From assembly GCF_023516215.1 (NCBI RefSeq), contig NZ_CP097349.1:4056001-4117500 (forward strand): DNA of 61,500 nucleotides, in the 5' to 3' direction. A model generated the notes under the pieces. It was not told the origin of the DNA and searched no databases. It saw only the letters and a list, made by a program, of their open reading frames with translations. Numbering within the stretch: position 1 is the first letter of the stretch; each line of letters opens with the position of its first letter. This DNA comes from Cytobacillus pseudoceanisediminis (GTDB lineage: Bacteria; Bacillota; Bacilli; Bacillales; Cytobacillaceae). Both the position numbers and the translations under genes were made by a program. Positions 1-11,081 of this stretch are shown in pieces.

Positions 1-1400
<1,400 letters not shown>

Positions 1401-1465
1401 TCAAAAATGTATATCTCTATTATTTTACACAAAGTGAGTAAATCAGACATCCTAAATATTTAAAT

Positions 1466-1502
1466 AGAATAAAAACTGCCAGTTCATGCACTGGCAGTTT
1501 CC
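1466..1502 (-). terminator. Rho-independent terminator after dusB
   Basis: Minus-strand hairpin AAACTGCCAGT / ACTGGCAGTTT followed by a T-run; separates dusB from lysS. Confidence 0.85.
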
Positions 1503-1556
1503 TTTTATCAAAAGTATTATAGGCAAAGAAAGACTGCCTGTCAAACTTTACGCAGC

Positions 1557-2558
1557 TTATCCTGCCTGTATCTGGCTTCTTTCCTTTTCTTCTGCATCGA
1601 TCACTAAAGCGTTCAGCAATGTAACAAGATCTTCTCTCGTATCACATTCGTTGACCGCATTGCGGACTTTCGCATTGCCGCGGATACCTTTAAGGTACCA
1701 CGCTGTATGCTTTCTCATTTCACGGACAGCGATAAATTCACCTTTTAATGAAATCAGGCGGTCGAGGTGAAGAATGCACACATCAATCTTCTCGCGTATA
1801 GAAGGCTCACCCATTAATTCACCTGTCTCAAGGTATTTGACTGTGCGGTAAATCATCCATGGGTTTCCTAGTGCAGCACGCCCGATCATGACACCGTCAC
1901 AGCCTGTTTCGTCCAGCATGCGCTTGGCATCCTCCGGTGTCTGCACATCACCATTTCCGATAAGCGGAATGTTAATGCTCTGCTTCACTTCGCGGATGAT
2001 ATCCCAGTTTGCTTTCCCTTCATACATTTGGACACGCGTACGTCCATGAAGGGCTACAGCTTTACCGCCTGCGCGTTCAACAGCTTGAGCGTTTCTTACA
2101 GCATAAATGTGATCTTCATCCCAGCCCATGCGCATTTTCACAGTAACAGGCTTTTCAACAGCGTCCGTTACAACCGAAACCATTTCATAAATTTTATCCG
2201 GGTCAAGGAGCCACTTGGCACCTGCATCACATTTGGTGATTTTAGGGACAGGGCATCCCATGTTAATGTCGATGATATCTGCATTTGTATTTTTATCTAC
2301 AAATTTCGCCGCTTCTACAAGCGTTTCTTTTTCGCCTCCGAAAATTTGCAGGCTTAGCGGCTTTTCTCTTTCATCAATATAGAGCATGTTCATGGTTTTT
2401 TCGTTTTTAGTGACAATCCCTTTGTCGCTGACCATCTCAGCACATACGAGACCGGCACCGAATTCTTTTACAGTCAGACGGAAAGCCGAGTTGCACACTC
2501 CGGCCATCGGAGCCAGTACAACACGGTTTTTCAGATCGATATCTCCAATTTTGAACAT
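1557..2558 (-). CDS. dusB: tRNA-dihydrouridine synthase, Dus family
   Basis: Flavoenzyme that reduces uridine to dihydrouridine in the tRNA D-loop. The 333-residue TIM-barrel protein starts MFKIGDIDLKNR and carries LAPMAGV near residue 15 and the Dus signature INMGCPVPK, in which Cys102 is the predicted catalytic acid; the HGRTRVQMY and IGNGDV flavin-site stretches follow. The ATG at 2558 is preferred over an earlier start because AAAGGAGG sits just upstream. It lies at the end of the folate operon, as in B. subtilis (yacF/dusB), about 40 nt after yazB, with a terminator downstream. Confidence 0.95.
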   Translation of the reverse strand: MFKIGDIDLKNRVVLAPMAGVCNSAFRLTVKEFGAGLVCAEMVSDKGIVTKNEKTMNMLYIDEREKPLSLQIFGGEKETLVEAAKFVDKNTNADIIDINMGCPVPKITKCDAGAKWLLDPDKIYEMVSVVTDAVEKPVTVKMRMGWDEDHIYAVRNAQAVERAGGKAVALHGRTRVQMYEGKANWDIIREVKQSINIPLIGNGDVQTPEDAKRMLDETGCDGVMIGRAALGNPWMIYRTVKYLETGELMGEPSIREKIDVCILHLDRLISLKGEFIAVREMRKHTAWYLKGIRGNAKVRNAVNECDTREDLVTLLNALVIDAEEKERSQIQAG

Positions 2559-2594
2559 GATTGCACCTCCTTTTAAATCATTCAAACGTATATA

Positions 2595-2810
2595 TTATTC
2601 GTGCTCCTGCCTGGGAGCCAATTCTTCCTGTGTTATGTTAAGCGCCAGTGCAATCTGCTCAATTAAAGCCGGTGCAGGCATGCGGTTTCCTCTTTCAATT
2701 TCACCTAATATCGAAACCGATACACCGAGCTCTCTCGCAAATCCTTCTTGCGTAAATCCTTTTAACTTTCGAAAAGCGCGAATACGTCTTCCCCATTTTT
2801 CTGCTTCCAT
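2595..2810 (-). CDS. yazB: Small Xre-family HTH regulator (YazB-like)
   Basis: 71-residue cytoplasmic protein made almost entirely of one Xre/Cro-type helix-turn-helix: GRRIRAFRKLKGFTQEGFAR, then LGVSVSILGEIERGNR as recognition-helix region. No effector domain is visible. Its first 49 nt overlap the 3' end of folK in another frame, so the two are probably translationally coupled. The same small gene occupies this place in the B. subtilis folate operon; its targets are not known to me, and control of folate genes is only a guess. Confidence 0.85.
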   Translation of the reverse strand: MEAEKWGRRIRAFRKLKGFTQEGFARELGVSVSILGEIERGNRMPAPALIEQIALALNITQEELAPRQEHE

Positions 2811-3289
2811 ATCCGTACTCCCTCTCTGTCAGGTATATCTTCCAGTATTGAAATTAAGGGCCTCTCCATCTTCGGAAGCCTGATGCTGGAATCAACCTCT
2901 AAAAGAGGAACAAGGACAAATGCTCTTTCATGCATCCGAGGATGAGGAACAATAAGCTTCTCTGTTTCAATATTTTCGTGATTATACAGCAAAATGTCAA
3001 GGTCTATTGTCCGGGGGCCCCAATGGATTTCCCTTTTTCTCCCAAGTTTTAATTCTATATCAAGGCATGCATCCAGCAATTTAAAGGGATTTAATCCTGT
3101 AGAAATTTGGATCGCCATATTTAAGAATTGTTCTTGATCTTCATACCCAACCGGGTCGGTTTCGTAAATAGATGAAGTATTTACCACTTGGGTATCCGGA
3201 AGCTGATCAATCAGCTCAATGGCTTCCTTCAAGTGTTCAAACCGGCTGCCGATGTTTGAGCCGAGTGCAATAAAAGCGGTATTCTTCAT
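2762..3289 (-). CDS. folK: 2-amino-4-hydroxy-6-hydroxymethyldihydropteridine diphosphokinase
   Basis: Transfers pyrophosphate from ATP to 6-hydroxymethyl-dihydropterin, the step between FolB and FolP in folate synthesis. The 175-residue protein has the N-terminal IALGSNIG strand-loop and the HPPK signature GPRTIDLDIL at residues 91-100, with Asp96 and Asp98 as the Mg ligands. Length is normal. Its ATG overlaps the stop of folB (ATGA), and yazB starts inside its 3' end, so folB-folK-yazB form one tightly packed transcript. Confidence 0.96.
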   Translation of the reverse strand: MKNTAFIALGSNIGSRFEHLKEAIELIDQLPDTQVVNTSSIYETDPVGYEDQEQFLNMAIQISTGLNPFKLLDACLDIELKLGRKREIHWGPRTIDLDILLYNHENIETEKLIVPHPRMHERAFVLVPLLEVDSSIRLPKMERPLISILEDIPDREGVRIWKQKNGEDVFALFES

Positions 3290-3647
3290 GATCTGCCTCT
3301 CGTAATTTCAACAGCAACTGATTGATAGTGGCCAGGAATGGGCGGATCAGGCTTGATTACTTTGACAGTCAGCTGCAGAATCAGCGGAAAACGCGAAAGA
3401 AGTTCTGCCGCCAGCTTTTCTGCTACAGCTTCAACCAGCTTATAAGGCTTTCCTTCCACAACCTCTTTGCAGACTGCATACAGCTCGCCATAGTTAATGG
3501 AGTCATCAAGATTATCTGTCTCCCCGGCTTTTTCAGATCTGCTTCCACGGTAAGGTCCACAGCAAAGCGCTGGCCAAGCCTCGTTTCTTCCTGAAAAACA
3601 CCGTGGTAGCCATAAAACTCCATTCGGTTTACATAGATTTTATCCAT
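3286..3647 (-). CDS. folB: Dihydroneopterin aldolase (frameshifted)
   Basis: Converts 7,8-dihydroneopterin to 6-hydroxymethyl-dihydropterin and glycolaldehyde. The N-terminal part (MDKIYVNRMEFYGYHGVFQE, with the family YHG) reads to about 3525, then the frame shifts; the remainder continues as INYGELYAVCKEVVEGKPY and VKVIKPDPPIPGHY, ending EITRGRS. One G is missing from the minus-strand run CCGGGGAG (C-run at 3522-3525), giving a premature nonsense tail. Start ATG 3647 has AAAGGTG upstream; GTG 3656 is upstream but unsupported. The stop overlaps the folK start. Most likely a sequencing error in an intact gene. Confidence 0.93.
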
Positions 3648-4476
3648 TGTATTCACCTTTTCCCATTAAAGCGTCCATCATTTTAGCCATTCGGCTCATT
3701 TCCTTTACATCATGGATGCGGATCATCTGACATCCTTTTTGGATGCCGTAGCAAACTGTGGCCCCTGTTCCTTCCGTTCTTTCTTCTACCGGAAGGTCCA
3801 GGATGGTTCCGATCATCCGCTTTTTCGATGTTCCAAGCAGCACGGGATACCCAACGGCAACAAGCTTGTCCAAATCTCTCATCATTTGCAGGTTATAATT
3901 TAAGTCTTTGGCAAAACCGATGCCCGGGTCAAGGATAATCTTCTCGTCCTTAACACCGGCTGACTTTACAAGCGTGATGCTTTCATACAGATCATTCAGG
4001 ACATCACGGAAAAATGAAGTGTATTCCATATCTTTGCGGTTATGCATTAAGATAATCGGCGCTTCCGTTTCCGCCGCGACGGAAGCCATCTGAGGATCCG
4101 CTTTGGCACCCCAGACATCATTGATAATATGAGCCCCGGCTCCAATGGCCTGCCTGGCGACTTCAGCTTTATAGGTATCAATTGATATTGGAACATCTAC
4201 TTCCTTTGATATCGCCTCAATGACAGGAAGAACACGCTTCAGCTCTTCGTCTTCAGGCACCGGATCAAATCCCGGACGGGTTGATTCTCCCCCGACATCA
4301 ATAATATCCGCTCCATTTTCAACCATTGCCAGAGCATGCTTGACTGCCAGATCCTGATGACTGTATTTGCCTCCATCCGAGAAGGAGTCTGGCGTTGCAT
4401 TCAAAATCCCCATTACAATGGTTTTCTTTCCGTAATCCAACGTATACGGTCCACACTGAATTGTTGTTTTAGACAT
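3640..4476 (-). CDS. folP: Dihydropteroate synthase
   Basis: Condenses p-aminobenzoate with the pterin pyrophosphate from FolK to give dihydropteroate; the sulfonamide target. The 278-residue TIM barrel carries both DHPS signatures: MGILNATPDSFSDGG at about residues 22-36 and IDVGGESTRPG at 60-70; TSKKR near residue 220 matches the substrate-binding lysine region. Its end overlaps the folB start by 8 nt and it starts 11 nt after pabC, inside the pab-fol operon, so the PABA-making and PABA-using enzymes are co-transcribed. Confidence 0.97.
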   Translation of the reverse strand: MSKTTIQCGPYTLDYGKKTIVMGILNATPDSFSDGGKYSHQDLAVKHALAMVENGADIIDVGGESTRPGFDPVPEDEELKRVLPVIEAISKEVDVPISIDTYKAEVARQAIGAGAHIINDVWGAKADPQMASVAAETEAPIILMHNRKDMEYTSFFRDVLNDLYESITLVKSAGVKDEKIILDPGIGFAKDLNYNLQMMRDLDKLVAVGYPVLLGTSKKRMIGTILDLPVEERTEGTGATVCYGIQKGCQMIRIHDVKEMSRMAKMMDALMGKGEYNG

Positions 4477-4487
4477 TATGAATCCTC

Positions 4488-5345
4488 CTACAGTTCATTC
4501 CTGCTCCATAAGTATTCACAGTGGTATTCATAGTGAATCTGGAGCTCTCTTGTTTTCTTGCCGGAAAGCCCTGGCATGGGATGGCCATCAAACATGCAAA
4601 TCGGTACAATTTCCTGAATGGAGTTCGTTATAAAAACTTCATCTGCCCCAACTATAGCTTCCGGCCTATACATGCCTTCCTGGACATTCATCCCCAGTTT
4701 CTCTGCAAGCCTCATCACAAATCTTCGGGTAATGCCGTTAAGTATGCCAGTATCAAGCGAGGGCGTAAATAAATGGCCTCCATTAATCCAGAATAGATTC
4801 GAAGTGACCCCTTCGGCCAAAAAGCCTTCCTTTGTCAAAAATAACCCTTCTATGCCAGGGTCGTTTCCCGCTTCTTTTTTAGCCAGAATGTTATTTAAAT
4901 AATGATGGGACTTCAGGCGTTCTGCCCCTTCGGGTGTATTGCGGGGAATCTTCAGCAGCACTGCCTGCTTTTCTGCGCCCGTATTCCTTGAAGAAAGCGG
5001 TTTGCAGAAAAGAATCGTATTCGGGTTTGTGTACGGAGCTGCCTGAAGGCCAATCTCCCCGTTTCCCGCTGACACATTCATCCGGATATAGGCATTCTTA
5101 TAACCGTTTCTTTCAAGCAGCATCTCCAGCGCTCCAAGCACTTGTTCTCTTTTATAACTCGCATTGATATTCAGAACTTCCAGACTCCAATTCAGCCGTT
5201 CCAGATGATCATCCAGCAAAAAGGGATGACCATTATAGACACGGAATGTTTCGAACAGCCCCATACCATATAAAAAACCATGATCAAAAGGAGAAACCCT
5301 GGCCTCCTCTTTTCTGATAACTTCACCATTCATGTATATAAACAA
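4488..5345 (-). CDS. pabC: 4-amino-4-deoxychorismate lyase
   Basis: PLP enzyme of fold type IV (branched-chain aminotransferase-like) that splits aminodeoxychorismate into p-aminobenzoate and pyruvate. The 285-residue sequence shows FLYGMGLFETFR near residue 25, the lysine region RLKSHHYLNN with Lys145 as the predicted Schiff-base residue, and the phosphate-binding EGVTSNLF and LNGITRR stretches. It lies 2 nt after pabA and 11 nt before folP. A D-amino-acid aminotransferase would look similar; the operon context with pabB and pabA decides the call. Confidence 0.94.
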   Translation of the reverse strand: MFIYMNGEVIRKEEARVSPFDHGFLYGMGLFETFRVYNGHPFLLDDHLERLNWSLEVLNINASYKREQVLGALEMLLERNGYKNAYIRMNVSAGNGEIGLQAAPYTNPNTILFCKPLSSRNTGAEKQAVLLKIPRNTPEGAERLKSHHYLNNILAKKEAGNDPGIEGLFLTKEGFLAEGVTSNLFWINGGHLFTPSLDTGILNGITRRFVMRLAEKLGMNVQEGMYRPEAIVGADEVFITNSIQEIVPICMFDGHPMPGLSGKKTRELQIHYEYHCEYLWSRNEL

Positions 5346-5347
5346 GG

Positions 5348-5941
5348 TTAAATCCCCTCTGTCTGCAGTAAAGCTTTGTAATGCTGAATAAAATTCTGAA
5401 GGAGTTCCTTTCCGGCCGTCGTCATAATCGATTCCGGATGGAATTGGACACCTTCCAAAGGGAGCTCCTTATGGCGAATGGCCATAATTTCCCCTTCAGC
5501 TGTCCAGGCCGAGACCTCAAGGCAAGCTGGCAGAGTCTCCTTTTTTACAATCAGCGAATGGTAGCGGGTGGCAGGAAACGGATTGGGCAAGCCCTTAAAA
5601 ATTGTTTTCCCATCATGAAAAATTTCGGAGGTTTTTCCATGCATGAGCCGCTCGGCCTGCACAACATCACCACCGAATACTTGAGCAATCGATTGATGTC
5701 CCAGACAAACGCCAAAAACAGGGATTTTGCCTGCAAAAGCTTCAATAGCTTTCAGACTGATGCCGGCTTCATTCGGGCTGCACGGCCCCGGAGAGATCAT
5801 TAGGAACTTCGGCTGCAAACTGCCTATTTCAGAAATAGAGGTTTCATCGTTTCTTTTTACAACCAGCTCTTCGCCTAATTCACCGAGATACTGTACGAGA
5901 TTATACGTAAAAGAGTCGTAATTATCGATCATATAAATCAT
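5348..5941 (-). CDS. pabA: Aminodeoxychorismate/anthranilate synthase glutamine amidotransferase subunit
   Basis: Class I glutaminase that feeds ammonia to PabB, and in Bacilli usually also to TrpE. The 197-residue protein starts [20 protein letters not shown] and has the full triad: nucleophile Cys79 in GVCLGHQ, His168 and Glu170 in FHPES. The ATG at 5941 has AAAAGGGGATC upstream and overlaps the pabB stop codon (ATGA); an earlier in-frame ATG would sit inside pabB. No trp genes are in the window, so dual use is inferred from the family only. Confidence 0.95.
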   Translation of the reverse strand: MIYMIDNYDSFTYNLVQYLGELGEELVVKRNDETSISEIGSLQPKFLMISPGPCSPNEAGISLKAIEAFAGKIPVFGVCLGHQSIAQVFGGDVVQAERLMHGKTSEIFHDGKTIFKGLPNPFPATRYHSLIVKKETLPACLEVSAWTAEGEIMAIRHKELPLEGVQFHPESIMTTAGKELLQNFIQHYKALLQTEGI

Positions 5942-7352
5942 AGCTGATCCCCTTTTGCCTGTTCTGCAAGTTCTTTTGCTTTCCAAAGAGCAATTGCTTT
6001 TTTCAGCGACTCTTTGTATTCATTTTTAGGATTGGAATCAATAACAATGCCGGCACCAGCCTGCACATGGGCCTGTCCTTCTTTAACAAGCATGGTCCGG
6101 ATGATAATATTCAGTTCCAGGTCGCCGCTGAAATTGATCCAGCCAAGAGAGCCGGTGTATGGGCCCCTTGTGACCGGTTCAAGTTCTTCAATGATTTCCA
6201 TGGTCCTTACCTTTGGCGCTCCTGTAATGGTCCCTCCCGGAAATACAGCGTCGATGATATCAACAGCATTCTTCCCGTCTGCCAGCTCTCCTTTTACATT
6301 GGAGACAATATGCATCACATGTGAGTATTTTTCAATGACCATGAACTCATCCACTGTAACGGTACCATATTTGCAGACTCTTCCAAGGTCATTTCGCTCC
6401 AGATCGACCAGCATCACGTGCTCTGCGCGCTCTTTCTCATTTTCAATCAGTTCACTGGCGAGTTTGAGGTCCTCCTCATGGTCCTTCCCGCGGGATCTTG
6501 TCCCGGCAATCGGCCGCGTGCTGACGGTGTTTCCTTTTTCTTAATCAGCAGTTCCGGGGATCCGCTTACAAGCTGGTATCCCGGAGTGTGAAAATACCCC
6601 ATGTACGGAGAAGGGTTTAACACTCTCAGCTGCTCGTATACCTCCATTGCCTGAATATGAATTGGGCGGCTTTGGCGTACCGAGAGATTTACCTGAAAGA
6701 CATCTCCCTGTGAAATATACTCCTGAATACTCCTGACGGCAGCCATGAATTCTTCTTCATTCATGGATACACCCAGTGTATTTTCAGCCTGATTGTATTC
6801 CGCTTTCGCAGAAGGCTCCTCACTTTCATTCTTCCATCTCTGCTCCCAATTCTCTGCCCATTCCCCAATCGAGTGCTCTTCCCCTTTTTCGTATAAGAAA
6901 ATCAGCCAGAGCTCTTTGGTTTCATGGTCAAAGACAAAGCATTCTTTATAAATAAAAAAATGAATATCAGGTATCTGCAGATCATCTTGAGCCTCATTTG
7001 GAAGCTTTTCGATATAACGCGCGTAATCATAGCTGATAAACCCTATTGCTCCTCCCTGAAAGTCAGGAAGTTCATCGAGCTTATCTGCTTTATATTGATT
7101 AAGCCATTCCTGCATCAAATGAAGGGGGTTGCCTTCCAGCACCTGTTTTTCGCCGTCTCTCAAAATTTCAAGTTCTGAATTTTTGCCTGTTAAAATAGCT
7201 TCCGGCTCAAAGGCTGCGATACTGTACCTGCCGCCACGTCCGCTTTCGAGCAGAACATGATGCGCCAATCCCTCCGACAGCGAGCGGTATTGGCGGAAAA
7301 ACCGATTATATGTATAAGGTATTTTTTTGGCATGGATGTGAAGCTGCTTCAA
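5938..7352 (-). CDS. pabB: Aminodeoxychorismate synthase component I (frameshifted)
   Basis: Uses chorismate and ammonia from PabA to form aminodeoxychorismate. The N-terminal half runs from [13 protein letters not shown] through GDVFQVNLS and SPELLIKKK; after a frame break near 6530 the C-terminal chorismate-binding half continues with [31 protein letters not shown] and [13 protein letters not shown]. One A is missing in the minus-strand run GGAAACACC. The start is a TTG at 7352 with AGGGGTGA upstream. First gene of the pab-fol operon; its stop overlaps pabA. A copy of the stem-loop repeat lies 80 nt upstream, between it and cysK. Confidence 0.94.
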
Positions 7353-7432
7353 TGATTGTCACCCCTATATATTTCTCTTTTTTCATCATACATGATGTAG
7401 GGCATGCTTTCATAATTTTTATTATACGAAAC

Positions 7433-7696
7433 AAAAGCGGAAGCGCCTTGCCCGCGAAAGATGGCAGACTAAGAACGCCCACGTCCTGTGGCAACGTCTG
7501 CATAACCCGCATCCTCCAAAAAGCTGTCGATGTTTATGCTGACGAAGCCTTCCTTGTCCTGCGGGCCTCAGGCATAAGACGATTCCTGTAAGAAGGTTCT
7601 TTTTTCTGAAAGGAAATGGTTTAGACCTGAGAGTCCCCAGGAGCCGAAACTAGACAAGCTTGTGACCTCGAGGGGGTAGGCGCTGGAGCTAGATGC
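7433..7696 (+). repeat. Stem-loop interspersed repeat, copy A (long, with insertion)
   Basis: Opens with AAAAGCGGAAGCGCCTTGCC and closes with GAGGGGGTAGGCGCTGGAGC, the two ends being imperfect inverted repeats. At about 260 bp it is twice the usual length and holds extra sequence in its left half (7463-7580) plus the segment GGAGCCGAAACTAGACAAGC near 7650, also seen in the copy in the 5S-23S spacer. It fills most of the gap between cysK and pabB; nothing else is recognised in 7353-7751. Confidence 0.8.
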
Positions 7697-7751
7697 AGAC
7701 ACTCTTCCACAGAGTTATTTACATCGTTCAATTTTGCAGTCGCCCCATACA

Positions 7752-7783
7752 AAAAAACAGCGGTCATTGGAGACCGCTGTCAT
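7752..7783 (-). terminator. Rho-independent terminator after cysK
   Basis: Minus-strand GACAGCGGTCTC / GACCGCTGT hairpin followed by T7. Confidence 0.9.
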
Positions 7784-7787
7784 ATCA

Positions 7788-8717
7788 TTATTCAGCTTCA
7801 AATTGGTATAAAGGAGTACTTAAATAACGCTCGCCGTTACTTGGGATAATCGCCAGAACTTTTTTCCCTTTTCCAAGCTCTTTGGCAACTTTTAGGGCCG
7901 CACTGATCGCCGCACCAGAGGAAATGCCTCCTAGGATTCCTTCTTCCTTGGCCGCGCGGCGGGCATATTCAAATGCCTCATCGTTTGTAATTTGAATCAC
8001 TTCATCATAAATCTTTGTATCCAGGGTATCCGGTACAAATCCTGCTCCAATGCCCTGGATTTTATGAGGACCCGGCTTTCCGCCTGATAGTACAGGAGAA
8101 TCGGTTGGTTCAACTGCGTAAATTTTGATGTTTTTATATTTTTCTTTAAGCACTTGGCCGGCACCTGTAATCGTTCCGCCTGTACCGATTCCGGATATGA
8201 ATGCATCAAGCTGGTCGCCCATCTGCTCTGTAATTTCAGGTCCTGTTGTTAAACGGTGAATTTCAGGGTTCGCAGGGTTTTCAAACTGCTGAGGCACGAA
8301 ATAGCCATTTTCCTTTGCCAGTTCCTGCGCCTTGCGGATCGCACCGCCCATTCCTTCCGGTCCAGGTGTGAGTACAAGGTCGGCCCCGTAAGCACGAAGT
8401 AAATTTCGGCGCTCCATACTCATCGTCTCCGGCATGACAAGAACCGCTTTATAGCCTTTTGCTGCTGCAATCATCGCTAATCCGATTCCTGTATTTCCAC
8501 TTGTCGGTTCAATAATGGTATCACCTGGTTTAAGGCTTCCATCTTTCTCTGCGGCAGTGATCATTGCCAGGGCAATACGGTCTTTTACGCTGCTTCCAGG
8601 ATTCATGTACTCCAATTTCAGATAAACATCTGCACTATTATCATCAACTAAACGGTTTAGTTTCACAATTGGCGTCTGGCCAACAAGGTCTGCAATCGAA
8701 TTTGCTACACGTACCAT
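7788..8717 (-). CDS. cysK: Cysteine synthase A (O-acetylserine sulfhydrylase)
   Basis: PLP enzyme making cysteine from O-acetylserine and sulfide. The 309-residue protein shows NPGSSVKDR with Lys45 as PLP lysine, PTSGNTG at about 71-77 as the substrate loop, and [10 protein letters not shown] for phosphate binding; ISSGAA is near the C-terminus. ATG 8717 is chosen since GAGGAG lies 7 nt upstream. It has its own promoter at 8761-8789 with a palindrome in the spacer and its own terminator, so it is a single-gene unit between the foldase gene and the folate operon, the same place as in B. subtilis. Confidence 0.96.
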   Translation of the reverse strand: MVRVANSIADLVGQTPIVKLNRLVDDNSADVYLKLEYMNPGSSVKDRIALAMITAAEKDGSLKPGDTIIEPTSGNTGIGLAMIAAAKGYKAVLVMPETMSMERRNLLRAYGADLVLTPGPEGMGGAIRKAQELAKENGYFVPQQFENPANPEIHRLTTGPEITEQMGDQLDAFISGIGTGGTITGAGQVLKEKYKNIKIYAVEPTDSPVLSGGKPGPHKIQGIGAGFVPDTLDTKIYDEVIQITNDEAFEYARRAAKEEGILGGISSGAAISAALKVAKELGKGKKVLAIIPSNGERYLSTPLYQFEAE

Positions 8718-8760
8718 TTCCCCACTCCTCATTTCCGACTATTTTTATTGGTTTAATACA

Positions 8761-8789
8761 AATTTACCAATTCCCAATGGGAATGTCAA
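8761..8789 (-). promoter_or_regulatory. cysK sigma-A promoter with operator-like palindrome in the spacer
   Basis: Minus strand TTGACA (8789-8784), 17-bp spacer, TAAATT (8766-8761). The spacer contains the palindrome ATTCCCATTGGGAAT (8784-8770). The position and the ATTCC/GGAAT half sites resemble operators of the cysteine repressor CymR, which controls sulfur genes in Bacillus; the assignment to CymR is inference. Confidence 0.65.
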
Positions 8790-8878
8790 TGAATTTGATT
8801 GCTATTTAAAAGAAAATTCATACTTTTGTCATTATATTTAAACTACCCACTTTTATACATGATACTCAATGTATACAG

Positions 8879-8907
8879 AAAAAAACACGGAAATCACTCC
8901 GTGCTTT
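8879..8907 (-). terminator. Rho-independent terminator after the foldase gene
   Basis: Minus-strand AGCACGGAGTGATTTCCGTG hairpin followed by T7. Confidence 0.9.
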
Positions 8908-8911
8908 TTAT

Positions 8912-9776
8912 TTACTGCTCACCGTAAAACCACTCGACCTCTGCTTCTTTCCAAAAGGGCTTTGCAGAGACAGGAACATCCATCTGCTCAAGAGCGATCT
9001 GGCGGCGAATCATGCTCTTCACTTCTTTAAAGGAATAATTTTCTCCCTTTAAATGCTCATGGAGCATTACAACGGCATATCCATTTTCCGTTTTAATCGG
9101 CTTGGTCCACTTGCCGGGCTTAAGGGTTTTAACCTGTTCAAAGACTTCTGCCGGTATATGTTCATCATCTTCACTGACATACCCTGCATTCCCCCCAGGC
9201 TGGCGGTAAATTCATCGATCGACCGTTCCATCGCAAGCACAGAGAAGCTCGAGCCTTCATCCAGCTCCTTCAATGTCTGTTCCGCTTCTTCTTTTGTTTT
9301 AACGATAATCTGAGAGATGTGATAAGTGTCCGGAACTTGGAACTGACTGCTGTTTTGCTCATAGTAGCTTTTCATTTCTTCTTCAGAGACGGAGACATCG
9401 GCAGTCAGCAGTTCTTCAAGAATAAGGTTATTTTTGATTTGCCTGCGCCACTTGTCTTCGCTCATCTCATCGGTGAAATTGCCGCCGTACATGGTCTTGA
9501 CCATTTTCAGTTCAAGATCTACAGCCTTTTCAGAGACCTTCACCCCGTATTTTTCCCCTGCTTCTTCAATGACCTTCTGATCAATTAATTCACTTAATGT
9601 GCTTTTTCCGTATTTTGTTTCCATCTCACTCATCCATTCCTGGCGAGTGATTTTATCTCCCCGACTTTTGCTACTGCTTCCCCGCTGCCATCGCCTTTAA
9701 ATAGCAAAAAGGCCAATGTGATTAGGTTCAGCAGCACCAAACCGGCAATAATCATAAAAAGCTGTCTCTTTTCCAA
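8912..9776 (-). CDS. yacD: PpiC-type peptidyl-prolyl isomerase/foldase, YacD-like (two frameshifts)
   Basis: Membrane-anchored parvulin-type foldase of the PrsA/SurA class. A TTG at 9776 with GGGGAGGAG just upstream starts a protein with one N-terminal membrane segment (FMIIAGLVLLNLITLAFLLF). After a frame break at 9659-9662 it continues ITRQEWMSEMETKYGKSTL and the parvulin core YHISQIIVKTKEEAEQTLKELDEGSSF; a second break at 9191-9196 is followed by the C-terminal region ending FYGEQ. Each break is one G short in a G-run. The corrected protein is about 288 residues. No lipobox cysteine is seen, unlike PrsA. Likely real gene, damaged by sequencing errors; the symbol follows the B. subtilis positional homologue. 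Confidence 0.85.
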
Positions 9777-9788
9777 GTGCTCCTCCCC

Positions 9789-9860
9789 TAAGAAAAGCGC
9801 AAGCGCCTTGCACATCACCCGACACCTCGAGGGGGCAGGCGCTGGAGCTAGACAATTCTC
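9789..9860 (+). repeat. Stem-loop interspersed repeat, copy B (short form)
   Basis: 72-bp short form: AAAAGCGCAAGCGCCTTG, a few linker bases, then CTCGAGGGGGCAGGCGCTGG. It directly abuts the Shine-Dalgarno GGGGAGGA (9781-9788) of the foldase gene; read in the mRNA sense the hairpin ends GCGCTTGCGCTTTT just before it. Confidence 0.85.
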
Positions 9861-9985
9861 GAAGTTCAAAGATATGAATTTTAATAATACAATTAGCCCA
9901 AGAGCCGCGCTATCCGAACCTCAGCGGCCTTACTTTCAGGAGCCTAAAAGATGCAGGCAGACAGACGCTTTAGCAATTTCAATTA

Positions 9986-10864
9986 TTACTTTACTTCGTT
10001 CTTTAATTCTTCGAGTTCTTCTTTAGTGTAGTGGTATTTCTCGTTGCAGAAATGGCAGGATGCTTCTGCCTGGCCATCTTCATCGATCATCTGCTGAATT
10101 TCCTCTTCACCCAGACTTATAATCGCATTGGCAAAACGCTCTTTTGAACATGTACAAGTAAAGGAGACAGGAAGCTTTTCAAGGAACTTCACATTGTCTT
10201 TGCCAAGGATTGTTTCCAGTAGCTCTTCAGGCGTTAATCCCTGCTGAATTAATTTGGATACAGGCGGAATTTCTTTCAGTCTGTTCTCAATTAATGTAAT
10301 CGTCTCTTCATCAGTTCCCGGCATAAGCTGCAGAATGAATCCCCCAGCAGCAAGAATGGAATTGTCAGGATTAACAAGAACACCCACTCCGACGGAAGAA
10401 GGCACTTGTTCAGAAGTAACAAAGTAATATGTGAAATCATCTCCAAGTTCTCCAGAAATCAGCGGAACCTGTCCTGTGAAGTGCTCTCTCATTCCAATAT
10501 CCTTCACGACAGTCAGCGTCCCTTCAGTGCCGACCGCGCGGCGCACGTCAAGCTTGCCCTGCTCATTAAGATCGAAGTGCGTCTGCGGGTTTGTTACATA
10601 GCCGCGCACCTCTCCCTTAGCATTGCTGTCTACAAGGATGGCGCCAATTGGGCCGCCGCCTTCGATTTTGATAGTCAGCTTGTTATCGCCCTTCAGCATG
10701 GCGCCCATCATGACGCCCGCCGTCATGGATCTTCCTAATGCGGCTGAAGCGGTTGGCCATGTATAATGCCTGCGCTGGCCCTCTCCAACTGTTTCGGTAG
10801 TGCGAGATGCATAGGCACGGACTTGTCCATCATATGCAAGTGCTTTTACTAAATAATCGCTCAT
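9986..10864 (-). CDS. hslO: Redox-regulated chaperonin Hsp33
   Basis: Cytoplasmic holdase chaperone activated by oxidation. The 292-residue protein begins [19 protein letters not shown] and ends with the zinc redox switch: Cys237-x-Cys239 (CTCS) and Cys270-xx-Cys273 (CHFC), whose disulfide formation releases zinc and turns on binding. ATG 10864 follows AAAGGAGAAAAA; the in-frame codons upstream run into the repeat and are not coding. It lies between coaX and the foldase gene, a conserved Bacillus order. Confidence 0.96.
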   Translation of the reverse strand: MSDYLVKALAYDGQVRAYASRTTETVGEGQRRHYTWPTASAALGRSMTAGVMMGAMLKGDNKLTIKIEGGGPIGAILVDSNAKGEVRGYVTNPQTHFDLNEQGKLDVRRAVGTEGTLTVVKDIGMREHFTGQVPLISGELGDDFTYYFVTSEQVPSSVGVGVLVNPDNSILAAGGFILQLMPGTDEETITLIENRLKEIPPVSKLIQQGLTPEELLETILGKDNVKFLEKLPVSFTCTCSKERFANAIISLGEEEIQQMIDEDGQAEASCHFCNEKYHYTKEELEELKNEVK

Positions 10865-10878
10865 TTTTTTCTCCTTTC

Positions 10879-11005
10879 TACGAAAAGCGGAAGCGCCTTG
10901 CCCACCCCCGACAAGCACAAGCCGAGCCTCGCCGAAAGACGTTCTTAGCCTTTGGGGAGGATTGGCTAGTGACCTAGAGGGGGTAGGCGCTGGAGCTAGA
11001 CAATT
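10879..11005 (+). repeat. Stem-loop interspersed repeat, copy C (long form)
   Basis: Long form of about 125 bp: AAAAGCGGAAGCGCCTTGCC, CACCCCCGACAAGC, inner arm, then GAGGGGGTAGGCGCTGGAGC. Its left end abuts the hslO Shine-Dalgarno AAAGGAG (10871-10877), so in the mRNA it is the 5' hairpin right before the ribosome site. Confidence 0.87.
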
Positions 11006-11042
11006 TTCGAGTTCAAAAAGTTTACATTTACTTATCTTCCAG

Positions 11043-11076
11043 AAAACCGCTTATAATGTCAGCGGCTTTTTAAGCT
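11043..11076 (-). terminator. Probable terminator after coaX
   Basis: Minus-strand AGCCGCTGAC / AGCGGT hairpin followed by TTTTCT; T-tract is short. Confidence 0.65.
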
Positions 11077-11081
11077 ACGTC

